A stretch of 64,000 bases of DNA from contig NOKP01000007.1 of the NCBI GenBank assembly GCA_002682825.1, forward strand, positions 1,302,001 through 1,366,000, given 5' to 3'. The position numbers and the translations under genes are program-made. The notes below the pieces were generated by a model. That model had not been told where the DNA came from and did no database searches. It saw only the letters and a list, made by a program, of their open reading frames with translations. Source of the DNA: Neonectria sp. B-13 (Eukaryota > Ascomycota > Sordariomycetes > Hypocreales > Nectriaceae). This document shows positions 45,309 through 57,122 of this stretch, one piece after another (position 1 is the stretch's first letter; each line of letters starts with the position of its first letter).

Positions 45309-48301
45309 GGGAGGTACGATGTACTACGAAGACGATGGGAAAACGAGCTTTCACAAAAGTTATTACGGTGTGGACTTGGAACCATGGGCCTACGGACAGG
45401 CTCGTTGGAGGAGAAGAAACTGGCTGGGCAGCGCACACCCGCCATAAGTTTCCGATATGTTGAGGACCTCTCGTGCCGAGGACAAGCCGACTCCCTACAT
45501 GGCCCCGTGGCCCAATTCTTCGCCCATGTTGACCTCGAAAGCACATGAATGGGTCATGGCTACACATCCGTCATGTTCATGCCATGACGATGCTTTCAGC
45601 TGTACTCATTTCGCTGGAGTATCGTAACGCAAAGGAGGAAGAGTCACATGTCTACGAGGGACAATTGGATGTAAAGGAGGTCACGATGATTTGGTTCTTG
45701 GGATGGTAGTGTGGATTGGACTGCTGAGCGCATATGTACGAATTATCAAGGTTCTGGCGTTCCGGGTTGAATTGATAGGTTGAGCCGGGCTGGCTCCTGA
45801 TGGTTGCTGCAAGTTGAAACAGTCTTTAAGAGAGGCGCCAAAACGTGGAGAATACTACAGAATGACTGAGAGACTGAGTAAAGTGATGGCACGATGACGT
45901 TGTGCCGGAAGCAAAATGCCGAGGGATGCAGGGCTGGTCCCGGGTTTCTCGCAGATGGAAGATTTCAATTTCCCCATGTTAAGCTCTATTGCGCAACTGG
46001 CTTGCCCGTCGCAAGTATCCAGCCACCAACGGCCGCCACAAGCCAGGCGGGTCGGGACAAGATGGCACGCGAGGGCGCGACAAAACGGCCAGTAGCGGAT
46101 GAAGATCAACATCAATATGAAGATCAGTGGATTGGGCAGAGGTTTTGAAACCCGATGGGATTTCTTTTTGGTCTTATGAGAAATCGGATTTGTCGGGCTG
46201 CCAACTGCGTTCACTGTCTAGACGTCGATCTCATGGGGCCGGGTCCGAGAGCAGTGGCCGGGGGTTGTAATTAAGAGAGATCCACCTGGTCATAGAATCG
46301 CAATTCATGAGTGGTCACGGCAAGGCTGTCAAAAGCAAGAAATAGACACACGAACTCGTTTGCGGGCGGGACTGGACCAGGGTTATGGGTGGTTGTTTGT
46401 TTGTTCGTGGTTATTAAGTGCGCACGGGTACAACGGAGACGCGATGCAGTGCGGTAGAGACGAGAAGAGGAGGGAGCGAGCGAGCAGGATTGTAAGGTAG
46501 ACTAAGCTCTGTATTCGTAGATGTTCAAGAATAAACGTCCAATGAGCCAAGGAGGATAGCCAGAATAAGCCCTGGTCTCACTCAGGGTTGGGTGTCGTTT
46601 CAGCTGAGTGATCGCCGACGACGATCATCATCCCGCCATGTGATGTGTGGTGGTTGGGTCGGAAAAGGATCCGACTGTGCAGAACCTGAGCACAGTCAGA
46701 TTTCATCTCAGTCTCACCGTTTCTGGCTGTTTGTATTATTCCTCTTGGTCTACATCGCACAGGAAAAAGGGTTGATAGGATAGGGGCTTCCATTCTGGCA
46801 TCTCCCGATACATGTTTCCCATTTTAGATAGGAATTGATCCATTAGTCGTCATCACGGCGCCGCCGGTTCTCTGGATATTCGGTACAGCCTTGCCCAGTT
46901 GTGCTAAGCGATGTACCTCACCCCTTGTCTCTCCTCTCACCTGGTTCCCCTGGAGTAACTATCCCTGGCCCTGAGATGCCGCTTTGGGCGTGGATGGGCC
47001 ACCGACAGGAGGACTAACGGGGGAGAGGGTGTCACTGTGACGGTGGGTGCTTAGGTGGGTTGCCCCTTTTGGTCGTCCCAGAGTCGCTTGCCCACTGTTT
47101 CTTGGGAGGAATCCAGGGTCCTGGCAGGCGATGCTGTTCCTGCTTCGAGGTCCCCTTTTCCCCATGCAAGGTACGAATCACCCGGCCGGAATCGACTGGG
47201 ATATCTTCCGTCTAGACGGTTAATAGTTACTCTCCAACCTGGGTCCATTTCTGGTCTGGTGTTTTTAGGGGTTGGAACAACCAGAGCGAAGAGAGCATGC
47301 AGCACGCATCTTTGTGTGTCTATCATCTCTCTCTCTTTTCTCTCCCCTCCTGTTCTTCGTCGTTGATCGAGACCGACGAGAGCGAGTGGGCAGTGAGAAT
47401 ACACACAGTCTCTTCTCTCTCTCCCCCTTCGCTGATAGTCCCTCCTTCGGCAACGCGCCTATCCGGTCTCTGTTCCAAGGCGCAGCCGTTCTCTTTCAGC
47501 TTACTTACTTTCTTTTTGGTCTTTGAGCTGTCTGTGGCAGTGGCAGTGTCAACATTGGTCGTCTGGTTATCGACAGCTCATTCTCTCTCTTATTGTTCCT
47601 CTCTGGTCTGCGACATTTAGGATCCTTCGCTCCTTGATCCCGCCTACATTTTCTCATCCAATTCCATCGCGCCCGTCAAAAGAGGTTGCGCTTGGAGCCT
47701 TTCATCTGGTGGCTCAATCTTGACGACCCCGCGACGGCGCGCTTCCAGCCCCTGAGGAATCCTTCTTGAGCAGTTCATTAGCACCCGACCAGCACTTGCG
47801 CCGCTCTTTCATTTCGTTCTCTCCCCGTGCCGAGACACGTCCATTCACGAACAGAAAACCACAACTCGAACTAAGAAAACCCGTCATGATCCCAAGTCCC
47901 ACGCATCTTCTTTGCGCCTTTTCGTCTGTTCAGCTTCTCCAACATCACATCTCTCAGCTCTCATGCTAGTGGGCCTTGCGCACGCGCCACCCACGACAAC
48001 AACCACACGATACGCTCCGCTACGATACGCTACTGGACGCTACGTACGATTAAACCACCACCAACGCCAGCCCACACCCGGACCCCGACCATTTGCGCCT
48101 CGTGCGCCTGGCGCCTCCGTTAAACCAGGGGCCCGTTCCCTGGCCTCTTGGACTGTAGTCTAGGTAGTCTAGAGTCTGGACGAGCCTGGGACGGTTTAGA
48201 ACATCTGAAGAAGACGGGCAAGGAAGACACAAGGAACACCAAAGTGGGCTTCAAACGCCCACCACGAGGCGAGCCCTGTCTCCCTTCAACATCCTCTCGA
48301 A
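45309..48301. other. 3-kb spacer with a probable long pyrimidine-rich leader
   Basis: No gene supported. The last kilobase (about 47300-48300) is rich in CT runs (CTCTCTCTCTTTTCTCTCCCC) and A/C stretches typical of fungal 5' leaders. It probably belongs to the gene starting at 48302. Confidence 0.5.
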
Positions 48302-50738
48302 ATGGTCTCCTTCTTCGGCATCAAGCTTGGGGGCGACAAGAAGAAGTCGCAGTAAGCATAGCATCTCCTCGTCCCTTCGTCCCTTCCCCGCTCCCTCCAT
48401 TTCCGCAAATGAAGCCATCTCCTGCTGACCATCCATTGCTTCTAGCGACAAACACAAGCAGCCCTCGCGACCCATTCAGCACTTGAACCTCAACGGCCAC
48501 AGCGACCACATAGACGAAGAGTCCTCCAGAGATTTGCGCCGCCTCACCAACAACTTCTCTCGTCCAAACTTCAGCGGCCGTCCCGATACAGCGTCTTCCA
48601 ACCTCGAGCCCACCCAATGGCGCGCCCCGTACATGGGAGGCACAGGCGCTGCCTCCTCCATGGTTGACCTGGCTGCGCCCCGAGCTCCAGGCCTCGGAAC
48701 TTCGCGATTCCACTCCTCGGACCTCAATCTCAACACCCGCTTCGCCAATGCCAACGCCAGCTCCACGAGTCTCGTCATGCCGGGCCCGGTCGGCGGCGCT
48801 GCCCCAAACCGACCAGGCACCCCCACGAGACCCGGCACCGCGACTTCGAGGAAGACCGATTGGGACAATCCGTTCCATGTGCACTTCGGCGGCAAGGACT
48901 CAGCAGGCAACACGCCCATCTCACCTTCTGGAGGAAAGAATTCGTTGGAGCAGTTCGAATTCGGCATCGCAGCCGACCACGCCAGAAACCCGAGTAACTC
49001 AGCCATCAACGGATATCCCTCTCCACCGCCGTCCATTGTCAGCGGCGAGCAACCCTTTTCTCCCAAGAACCCAGATGGCCGCCCTTCAAGTAGTCGTCGC
49101 AATGCTCCCAGCGGCCTGCGCAACGTCGAAATCACCGGTCCCAAGGCGCTGCCCAGCCCGGCCGCATCGGTGGTTCGCACGAGCGAGGAACGCTGGGATA
49201 TCCCCGTCATCCGCAACGTCCAGGCCAAGCGCGACACGTTGACGTTCCACACGCCACGGAGGCAGAGCTTCTCTATGGAAGTGGACGACCTGGACAGGGG
49301 CAAGACAAAACCAATGACAGAGGGATTGGCAGGCAACTTTACTGCGTTCGATTTTGGTGAGGGTGTAAGGAGAGGGAGCGTCGACAAGCGCAGTTTGGAG
49401 GCTCCCAGCATCGACAACATCAGTCCGACAGACACGAAGAAGCCGCGGCCGTTTGGAAACAGGACTGCTAGTCCCCTGCGGTCGATGCAGTCGAGTCCTT
49501 CGTTGTCAGGGGATGAGCCGAGATCGACAAGGACGCGGAACACCAGCGACGCCCCCTCCGCATTGTCATCGACTCATGAGTCCATCAGCCGACTCTCACC
49601 GATACCGCCAGCTCAAACAGCCCAGCACCAACAGCACGACCTTCTTTCTCACCAGTTGCCAGCACCAGCACCTCCTCCGACATCCCCGATCCCACCACCC
49701 CCCAAAACCACCAACATTCGATCAAACCAAGCCCCTCCAGCTGCCGCCTACGGCGTACACCCGGGTTACATGTCCCGCCCTCTCGACCCTCCGCCCCGCG
49801 GTTTCCGGCCCCGTGTTGACTCTGACTCGCGCCAACGGCCACCGACCGGCTTGCGTGTCCCGCCTCCTCTAGTCGACCGGTCAGCTGGTGGAAGCATCAG
49901 CAGCCCTAACAGCGTCCCCGGGAACGTTCGCAGTCCTTACGGTCCTCCTCCAGAAGAGGGCAGCTACATGCGCGGTGAGCGCTCGCCGCGACCACCCCCT
50001 GAAGCTCGCGCAAATAGTCCCTTTGCGCGTCCGGTAATCGAGGGTAACTTCCCCGTCCAGAAAGGACTTCCCCGTGGACGCCGGCCCGCTGCTCTGGACG
50101 GCCTTTCGCCAGAGCCCGGTGGTTTGGGACCTAGGAAACAGCAGCGCCAGCGACCTGCGTATCCTCCTCCCAAAGCTCAACCCTTGTCCCCTTCAGAGTC
50201 AAGGTCCAAGAACAGCACCGAAGACCAGTACTCGCTTCCCAATTGGGATGACTTCGACCGCGCCTCTCCGCATCGATCTGCAATGATTGCGCCTCTCTCT
50301 CCCTTCTGCACTGGTTCTCATCTTCCTCAGACTCCCCCTGCCGACGAAGCCACAAGCCCCCGCTATCTTCCATACACCTCTTCTCCCATCTCCCCGCAAC
50401 CCCCGAGCCTCCCCTCGCCTTCTTTCCCCTCGCTCCAAAAGTCCATCTCCAGCTCCAGCGAGAACCTCGCCAAAAGCTTCGAGTTGGCTTTTGAGAGCAC
50501 CACTACCACTACCACTACCACTACCAACGATCATCACAACTACCCTCGAAACAGGCCGCTGATCTCTCCCGTCACGGTCGACTTCATCCGCCCCCTCAGC
50601 CCTGGGACCCGCGTAGGAGTCAAGAAGGCTCCTCCCCGTCCGAGCCCCATCACTCTCCCTCCACCAAAGGGCCCGGAACGGGACAAGAGCCGGACGCCGA
50701 CGGCCGCTGTGGACCCGTTTAATCCCGGGTTCATCTGA
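48302..50738 (+). CDS. Conserved Pro/Ser-rich fungal protein, 780 aa
   Basis: Two exons, 48302-48351 and 48446-50738. The first encodes MVSFFGIKLGGDKKKS, and a GTAAGC...CTTCTAG intron (94 bp) splices it to HDKHKQPSRPIQHLNLNGH. The body is low-complexity, rich in Pro, Ser, Arg and Asn. Short ordered-looking islands are KTDWDNPFHVHFGGKD, LEQFEFGIAADHARNPSNSA, RWDIPVIRNVQAKRDTLTFHTPRRQSFSMEV and the C-terminal AVDPFNPGFI. A run of about ten threonines comes from a hexanucleotide repeat near 50502. No membrane, signal or catalytic motif was found. The tiny basic first exon and the conserved islands make a real gene very likely. I know no function. The long CT-rich leader suggests translational or growth-related control, which is inference. 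Confidence 0.78.
50502..50525. repeat. In-frame hexanucleotide repeat (ACTACC)x4
   Basis: Four exact copies of ACTACC inside the coding sequence of the 780-residue protein, giving alternating ACT/ACC threonine codons. Length changes would keep frame. Confidence 0.85.
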
Positions 50739-51222
50739 CCAGCCTCAACACGATCAATGACGAAGGGGAAGCGCAGTGAGGAGAGTTGGACCAGTTCCCT
50801 TGATGACAAGATGTCGACATGCAATTTCTTGGCTAAAATCTCTGTTTGTGGTCGTTTATGTGAGTTACTCCGCCGGACGAAGCGAATATGTCATGCTATA
50901 CAGCGTTGGATTTTTTCTTTGTATATAATTGCCGCCAAGGCAGATTTAGTGATAATGTATATGGGACGGTATTGATACCAATTCTTGGCTGGGTTAGCCA
51001 AGCCAGACACGACACTCGTTGGAATTCATTGTCTAGACTTGTGGATTATGGTCTGGAAGTTTTGGATTTTCTCTTTGCTTTTATCTGCTTATTTTCCCCC
51101 GTGAAAACGCCATGGTGATGCAAGTCCCGTCGCCCCCAAAAATAAGTACAATGCCGTCCCATATGTTCAACTACACCGGGCTCCTACACTAACCTATCGT
51201 ACGCCCCTTGCGCAGAGCCAGT
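50739..51222. other. Convergent 3' spacer
   Basis: 484 bp between facing stop codons. No gene supported. Confidence 0.6.
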
Positions 51223-52782
51223 CTAATCCAGGAACCGCTTCAGGTTGCCACCGATGTGCTTCAGGTCGAGCAGGAACGAGTCGTGGCCGAACAGGCTCAT
51301 CTCCTCGCTCAGCTCCATGTGCGTGACGTTACGGTTGCCGGCGAGACGGACGGCCTCGGCGACCTCGCGCTGCTGCCAGGCGGGGAATAAGATGTCGCTG
51401 GCCACGCCCATGACGAGCGTCGGGGTGTCGCGCAGCGGGGCGAGGCCGAGGATCAGGTCCTCAGGTGGGTGCGATGAGCCCGGGATCGGGGTGTCCATGT
51501 CGTTGATCTGCGAACCGGGTTGCTCCTCGTACGGCTGCGCGGGGAGGGTCAGGCTGCAGGCGGCTTCGGGGATGGTCGAGGCCAGGCCGGAAGCGAGCTG
51601 GTGTTCGCGCTCGTCGCGGCGCTCGTGCATAGCAAGTTGGCTCTCGCGGCCGAGGTCGAAGAGGTCCATGGCCTTGCTGACGTACAGCAGGCTGTTGGGG
51701 TCGTGGTTGAGGCACCACTTCTCGCCGGCGTGGTCGAGGTACGTCTCGACGAGGAAGTCCGGGCACAGCGCCGGGGGCTTGCTCGGGTCCGCGCGGCGGC
51801 GGCCGAAGCGCTGCTCCCACTCGGGGCCGGAGCGGTAGGTGACGGTGGCGATCTCGCGGGCGAGCTTCATGCCGGCGTGGGGCGGGACCTTGCCGTAGTA
51901 GAAGCCGCGGTTCCAGTTGGGATCCATCATCAGGACCTGGCGCTGGGTGTGCCGCATGGCGATGCTGTAGGGGTGGCTGCGGGCGCAGCCGCTGATGGAG
52001 ACGATGCGGCCGACGCGCGAGGGGAAGAGCACGCCGGCGGCGAGGGACTGCATGCCACCCATGCTGGAGCCGACGCTGGCGTAGAGCTTGTTGACGCCGA
52101 GGGAGTCGAGGAGGCGGAACTGGGCGCGGACCATGTCCTGCATGGTCAGGATCGGGAACCTCGTGGCGTAGCGCTCGCCGTTGCCGGGATCGATGCTGCT
52201 AGGGCCCGTGGAGCCGTAGCAGCCGCCGATGACATTGGTGCAGATGACGTGGTACTTGTTTGTGTCGAGCGGGCGATCGGGGCCGATGAACTTCTCCCAC
52301 CAGCCGGGCTTGGGGTTGGCTTCGGTCGAGTGGGCGTGCGACGAGGCGGACAGGCCGGTGTGGAGGAGGATGACGTTGGACTTGTCGGCGTTGATGGCGC
52401 CCCACGTCTCGTAGGCGACGTTGAACTCGGGCAGGGTGCCGCCCCAGTCGAGGAGAAGGGAGTCCTTGCAGTGGTAGTTGAGCGTCGGGCCGGAGGTATA
52501 TGAGGGTTCCGGGCCGCTGGAGTCGCTCATGGTGGCGTCGCTGTTGCTGATGGCCTTGCCAGCGCCGAGCTTCGCGGTGCGGGTTTCGAGGGCGTCAAGG
52601 CACGGGAACGACATGGCCGGGTTCGAGGCGGTGCCTGGGGCCCGGGCCGACGAGGAGTAAAGCTGGCGAGAGCCATTGGCTTGGAGGTTTGGTCGCTGCG
52701 CTTCGACGAGGCACGGGCGAGGGCCGTTGAGAGCGCTCCGGAGACGGCGTCCCGTCGCGGCGATGGCGCGGGAAGACCTCAT
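51223..52782 (-). CDS. Serine O-acyltransferase, CysA type (homoserine O-acetyltransferase superfamily), mitochondrial
   Basis: A single exon of 519 residues. The first in-frame ATG (52782) begins a basic, Ser/Arg/Ala-rich presequence ([19 protein letters not shown]) typical of mitochondrial import. The alpha/beta-hydrolase core shows [41 protein letters not shown] and the nucleophile elbow VGSSMGGMQ. The likely Asp is in GVASDILFP and the His in [10 protein letters not shown]. The [18 protein letters not shown] stretch and [20 protein letters not shown] favour the fungal CysA/Cys2 group over Met2 homoserine acetyltransferase. That group activates serine for cysteine synthesis. Acetyl versus succinyl donor cannot be fixed from sequence by eye. 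An insertion around residues 400-450 ([14 protein letters not shown]) is Ser/Pro-rich. Divergent from the gene at 53365. Confidence 0.88.
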   Translation of the reverse strand: MRSSRAIAATGRRLRSALNGPRPCLVEAQRPNLQANGSRQLYSSSARAPGTASNPAMSFPCLDALETRTAKLGAGKAISNSDATMSDSSGPEPSYTSGPTLNYHCKDSLLLDWGGTLPEFNVAYETWGAINADKSNVILLHTGLSASSHAHSTEANPKPGWWEKFIGPDRPLDTNKYHVICTNVIGGCYGSTGPSSIDPGNGERYATRFPILTMQDMVRAQFRLLDSLGVNKLYASVGSSMGGMQSLAAGVLFPSRVGRIVSISGCARSHPYSIAMRHTQRQVLMMDPNWNRGFYYGKVPPHAGMKLAREIATVTYRSGPEWEQRFGRRRADPSKPPALCPDFLVETYLDHAGEKWCLNHDPNSLLYVSKAMDLFDLGRESQLAMHERRDEREHQLASGLASTIPEAACSLTLPAQPYEEQPGSQINDMDTPIPGSSHPPEDLILGLAPLRDTPTLVMGVASDILFPAWQQREVAEAVRLAGNRNVTHMELSEEMSLFGHDSFLLDLKHIGGNLKRFLD

Positions 52783-53364
52783 GACGGCGTGGAAGGCTGG
52801 GGAACAAGGGGTATAGAAGAAGGAGAAGAAGGAGAAGAGCAAGAATGATAAGAATAGGATGTCATGGCTTAACAATCCAGAGGTTTGTCATCGTTGCGCT
52901 GAAGAGCATCGGCTCCCCAGCACACAACGCCGACGCCGTTCCCGGCTTGATGCAGTAAAGGTGGAGAAGGTTTGAGTTCCGGCAGCCGGCGCGCATGGCG
53001 CAATTTCACGTGCGATAAGAATCGATGATATCGATAAGATCCCGTGAGATAAGGCTGCCGGCACCCCGCTACCGCGATATTCAGGGCACATGCATAAAGG
53101 TACTTTGGAAAGCTTAAGTAGTAGTATGTCACAGCTGACGTCAGATTCATGGCCACCATCATCAATTGCTTGTTCTCATCGCTGCCTACAAAGCCATTAA
53201 CTGCTGCCTCCAAGTTTTGTTGCGAACGCGTCATCTTTATCCAGAACTAAACCCATATTCGCAATCACAAAAGACACCCACCTCCTCTTCTCCTCCTGTG
53301 TCTCCCTCCTCCTTAGCACATGCTGCTGTTTTATCTCGCTTTGTTCTTTATCAGTGTCATCATC
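52783..53364. other. Divergent promoter region
   Basis: 582 bp between opposed starts. An alternative start at 53320 would extend the right-hand gene into it. Nothing else was seen. Confidence 0.5.
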
Positions 53365-54597
53365 ATGGCCAACATCCTCCCCCGCTCCGTCATCCGTACT
53401 ATGCAAGGGCTTGAACCTCAAGGTGGCGCTCGGAGACGTGACGAGAACCCCGGCGATGGCGCCGAGAAGAAAGACAATGCCCCCAACGACGGCTCAAACT
53501 CCCAGAAGAAAAACGACGGCCCCAGCAATGGCGCCACGAAAAGAGACGACGGTCCCAGCGACGCCGAAGGTACCTACAAACCTACGCCCATCGACGTAGT
53601 CGTTGTTAGGGTCATGCTTACGCGGGGCATCAAGCTACCCCCAGACATTGTTGACATGGTGTTCGATCACGCCGAGTATTGGCCTCACTCGAGCAACGAG
53701 TTCGACTTCAGGGCCGAGCACCACGACTGTCTACGGGTCCAGGGCACCAGTCCCAATCACGACAAGTTCCTAGTGAGTGGAAGAACTAAGGGGGCATCAT
53801 TGCTTCGCTAACAATGCGCAGCTCCGCTCATATCCCGTGGGGTTGATGGGACTTCCTGATGAGAAGGACGTCGCTGAGGAAATGGCATGGCATATGAATG
53901 AGGCCAAACCACAACCTCTTGGCAGAGAGCATGATGCCCAATTCTTTGAGAAGCTACCCCATTATCCAACTCCCAAACTCGTCAGCCCTGTCCGCAAGAT
54001 TGTCTTTTCCATTCGCAGCGCAGATCAGGGGTGGGGAGGCGAACGTGGGAATCGAGGGACGTACAGAGGGTCGTCGACCTGGTTCGAGGCTGGTTTAGAG
54101 CGATTCGACGCCGACCAGACTTGTAAGTTGATCTATTGACCCCCGAATTGGGAATTGTACTAACCGTGTAAGGCGATCCCCAATGTACGTATGATGTGCG
54201 ATATCAATCAGCCTCGTCAAAAGAATCACTGCTACCCCTCTGCGCTCTCCGGCCCATACAACCAACTATTGAGGCCGACCCCGAACATGAGGGCAAGTTC
54301 AAGTACAATCATCCGCTCCCGCATAACGACCTTTTTGAGATCCAACGCAACAAGACAGCAACGAGGGCATTCCAGGACCACGTGGTGACGTGGTCGTATT
54401 CAGACAACATTAAGAGCACGTCGGAAGCTGCCATGGAGATAGACGAAGAGCAGGGCAGGGGACGGGGGACCCTAGATGGATCCTTCGTCAGGGACTTGAA
54501 GCTGGGAGATGTGGTTACGATTTGGGCGAAGGCGAGGTATGCTGGCTGGAGTAACAATATTGACAAGGTCAAGGTGGAGGTGTATTGGGCAGTTTGA
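53365..54597 (+). CDS. Uncharacterised fungal protein, three exons
   Basis: Exons 53365-53772, 53822-54122 and 54173-54597, giving 377 residues. The joins are DKFL/LRSYPVG and a split codon in DQTCDPQCTYDVRY, with GTGAGT and GTAAGT donors. The first 70 residues are a polar repeat-like linker (KKDNAPNDGSN, KKNDGPSNGATKRDDGPSD). Then comes LTRGIKLPPDIVDMVFDHAEYWPHSSNEF, a helix pair resembling a degenerate F-box-like element. The core has VRKIVFSIRSADQGWGG, STWFEAGLERFD and DHVVTWSYSDNI. The end is FVRDLKLGDVVTIWAKARYAG followed by VKVEVYWAV, a beta-rich fold. I recognise these blocks from filamentous fungi but no function is known. The ATG at 53365 has a better context (A at -3, G at +4) than 53320. 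The longer form would add 15 mostly hydrophobic residues. Confidence 0.7.
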
Positions 54598-55005
54598 ATT
54601 AGAGCGTATGTATGGTTTTAGTTTCGGCAATGAAATATCCATTTTCGGCTGATGAGGACTGGAGCTATTGCATGAGTCCATCGAGCTGGAACTTGAAGGA
54701 GGGACTGCAAATGAGTTGAATTTCAGGATCAATGCTCTACATCAAGGCTAACGGCTTTGGTGTCAGGGACTTGAAACTGCTCACACATAACATTATGCCT
54801 CAATACGCAAGTTCAATGGTACAACAATCATATAACTAACGTGGAGTTGCCTCCAATATCCCCAACGAAATAGAATTTGATATACATCCCCTATGTCATC
54901 AAACAACCCCTTGACTCGTTTAACATCGATCAATCCCCATGCCCCCGTCTCTCAACAGACCACCAGACCCATCCCCCGTCAACGATCTCCGTGTGATTCT
55001 TCCCA
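54598..55005. other. Convergent 3' spacer
   Basis: 408 bp, AT-rich. No gene supported. Confidence 0.6.
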
Positions 55006-55743
55006 TTAAGTGAGAGCAGCTCCCTCCTGGGGCTGGATTTCAATCATGTTGCCGTCGGGGTCGTTGACGAAAATCAGCGGCTTGTTGAAGGGAATCAGGA
55101 CGCTCATGATGAAGTCCAGCTCATCCTTGCTCAGCTGCGCAACCGCGTCGGGAGAAAGACTGGTGGCGGTGGCAATGTCGCTCGGCAGGAATATGTTCTG
55201 ATTGTACCCCTTAATGATCTCAACGGAGTCGCCGTACGCCTCGAGGCGGGCCTGCGTAGCCTCGATATCGGGCACCACCATGCCGATGTGGCCGAAGGTG
55301 TTTGCGATCTTAGTCGACGCAGGGAGGTCGTTGACGGGGATGTCGACGTATACAAGCTCGAGGAGGCCTTCGGCGTTGTTCTTCTCACGGTTGAGCTCCT
55401 CGGCGGTCTGGTAGCCGGTACCATTCTTGCCGCCGTGGCTGTGGCCCATGTAGGTGATGGAGTAGTGCTCGGACACGTGGAGGGTGAAGATCTTGCGTAG
55501 GCCGAAGATCTCGGTGTAGAAGTTGACGCTCTCGGTGAGGTTCCTGACGTTGAGGCAGAGGTGGTTGATGAAGTAGCCGCTGGTGGCTGGGTCAGATTCG
55601 GCGTCGCTTCCTAGCTCGGGATATGGGAAGTCCATTTTCCCCTTGGATGGCACGGGCGTAACGCATCCTGAAGAAATTGAGATGAAGTGACTGGCGAACA
55701 GCAGGGCAGTTGCCGCGAAAGAGCTGGAGTTAATTTGAACCAT
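55006..55743 (-). CDS. Glyoxalase I-like (VOC) protein with signal peptide
   Basis: A single exon of 245 residues from the first in-frame ATG (55743). The N-terminus is a signal peptide-like helix (SFAATALLFASHFISISSG). The VOC domain follows with the four expected metal ligands in order: His near residue 61 (INHLCLNV), Glu in GLLELVYVD, His in FGHIGMVVPD and Glu in GNMIEIQP. Also present are VNFYTEIFGLRKIF, the glutathione-region YSITYMGHSH and the C-terminal FVNDPDGN. Glyoxalase I converts the methylglyoxal-glutathione hemithioacetal to S-lactoylglutathione. It is normally cytosolic, so the leader is odd. A second ATG at residue 37 (MDFPYPELG) would give a leaderless enzyme. An extracellular or vacuolar VOC enzyme with another substrate is the alternative. 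The metal site looks intact. Confidence 0.85.
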   Translation of the reverse strand: MVQINSSSFAATALLFASHFISISSGCVTPVPSKGKMDFPYPELGSDAESDPATSGYFINHLCLNVRNLTESVNFYTEIFGLRKIFTLHVSEHYSITYMGHSHGGKNGTGYQTAEELNREKNNAEGLLELVYVDIPVNDLPASTKIANTFGHIGMVVPDIEATQARLEAYGDSVEIIKGYNQNIFLPSDIATATSLSPDAVAQLSKDELDFIMSVLIPFNKPLIFVNDPDGNMIEIQPQEGAALT

Positions 55744-57122
55744 TGTGGTGGATGCTGGTGGAGTGTGTAAGTGTGTAAGTGTAGATGGATGAATGGGTTC
55801 AGGGAGGGAATGAATCGATGGTGATGAGACTAGATGAATCAAATGATGAAGAGGTTATTCCGGATTCTTTATACTAGATGAAAGCATTGCCAAGCATGAA
55901 GCCAACTGGGGCACAGTTCCCCATTCCAACTTCCAACTTGCAGTATCCAGAGCGTGAACCTCTCGCCATTTCGCTCACGGCCCGCCATTCGGCATTCCGC
56001 GGGCACCATCAAACCCAGCCTCGCCATTCCAATAGTCTAAACGAAACTGGAATGGGCTCGAGGCGGTGTCGACAGCCCAGCGGTCTGTTGGTTCGCTGGC
56101 CGGTCTGTAAGTGCCATGGAATCCTTCACTGGGGACAAGGGTTTTGGAAGGCAATCCTTCGCGGCACCGCCAAGGAGATATACTCCACACTTTTGACACA
56201 GCGCCTAACAAGAGATTTAAGGCTGCGATTCACGATGGAAGCGTGGCAATTTCGGTCCCGAGGGCGGCCTTCAGCCTCTGAATCAGTGAAGATGCTTTGT
56301 AATCCTTTGGATTTTTCGGACCCGAGGGCTTCCCAGTAGTGGTACGATTCTTCCACCGCCAAGCACATCGCCGTTTGAACTGTTGAGGAATATCTTGAGT
56401 TGTCTGGGAGCTGTTTTTATGAAAGTGACGGGGCGGAATCAAACTTGAGACGGCTGACGACCTCTGGGGCGAAGCCAGCAAGGCAGCGTGTATTCGTCCG
56501 AATACAGTTAGGTGTGCCGATTCACTGGGAGAGATCTTGGGAAGTACGAAGTATTCGTACAGGGATGTTCTGGGAGATGATATCGTGGAGGGCGAGCCGG
56601 GGTCCCGAACAGGCGAAAGCGCGAAGGCCGAGGACGAAGCGCCGAGAGCGTTGACGCCGATTGAGGGATTGACGCCTAGATCTTGCCGCTAAATGTTAGA
56701 CGCCGGGGACTTGATGTCTATCATATGGGATTGGTCTATCAATTACAGTGTAAGTCGCTTCATCGCTGAAATGTCGGGTTCATATCCAGGTAGAGTTTTG
56801 TGTAACTGAGCTTTGGGGGGAGTGCCAATTGCAAGGTATCCGCCCGAGGAAACGTGAGCAAGACGCAAGTGCAGCATAGATGATGTAAAGATGTAGTCAT
56901 TCTTGTGTCACAATCCGAATTGACAATTCTTCGATTACCACCTTAGATAATTACAGTGCTGACCACCACGCATGCACGTAGGCGCAGATTTGTGCAGTTT
57001 GGGGGCTGGGTCTCGATGTTTATTTTGACGACAGTGTCAGCGTGCGACGAACTTCACGATTCGTCATCCCTCATCCCTCATCATCTTCCATGACGCACAC
57101 ACACCTTGTTGATAACCTCGAC
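55744..57122. other. Divergent promoter region, 1.4 kb
   Basis: No gene supported. Short open frames overlap on both strands without recognisable content. Confidence 0.5.

Noticed and set aside
51520..52503. 327-codon plus-strand open frame
   Set aside because: Antisense to the CysA-type acyltransferase. The composition (Gly/Ala/Val/Glu-rich) is that of a mirror frame in GC-rich coding DNA.
52783..52875. N-terminal hydrophobic extension of the CysA-type enzyme
   Set aside because: The upstream in-frame start is TTG, not ATG. The first ATG gives a normal mitochondrial presequence.
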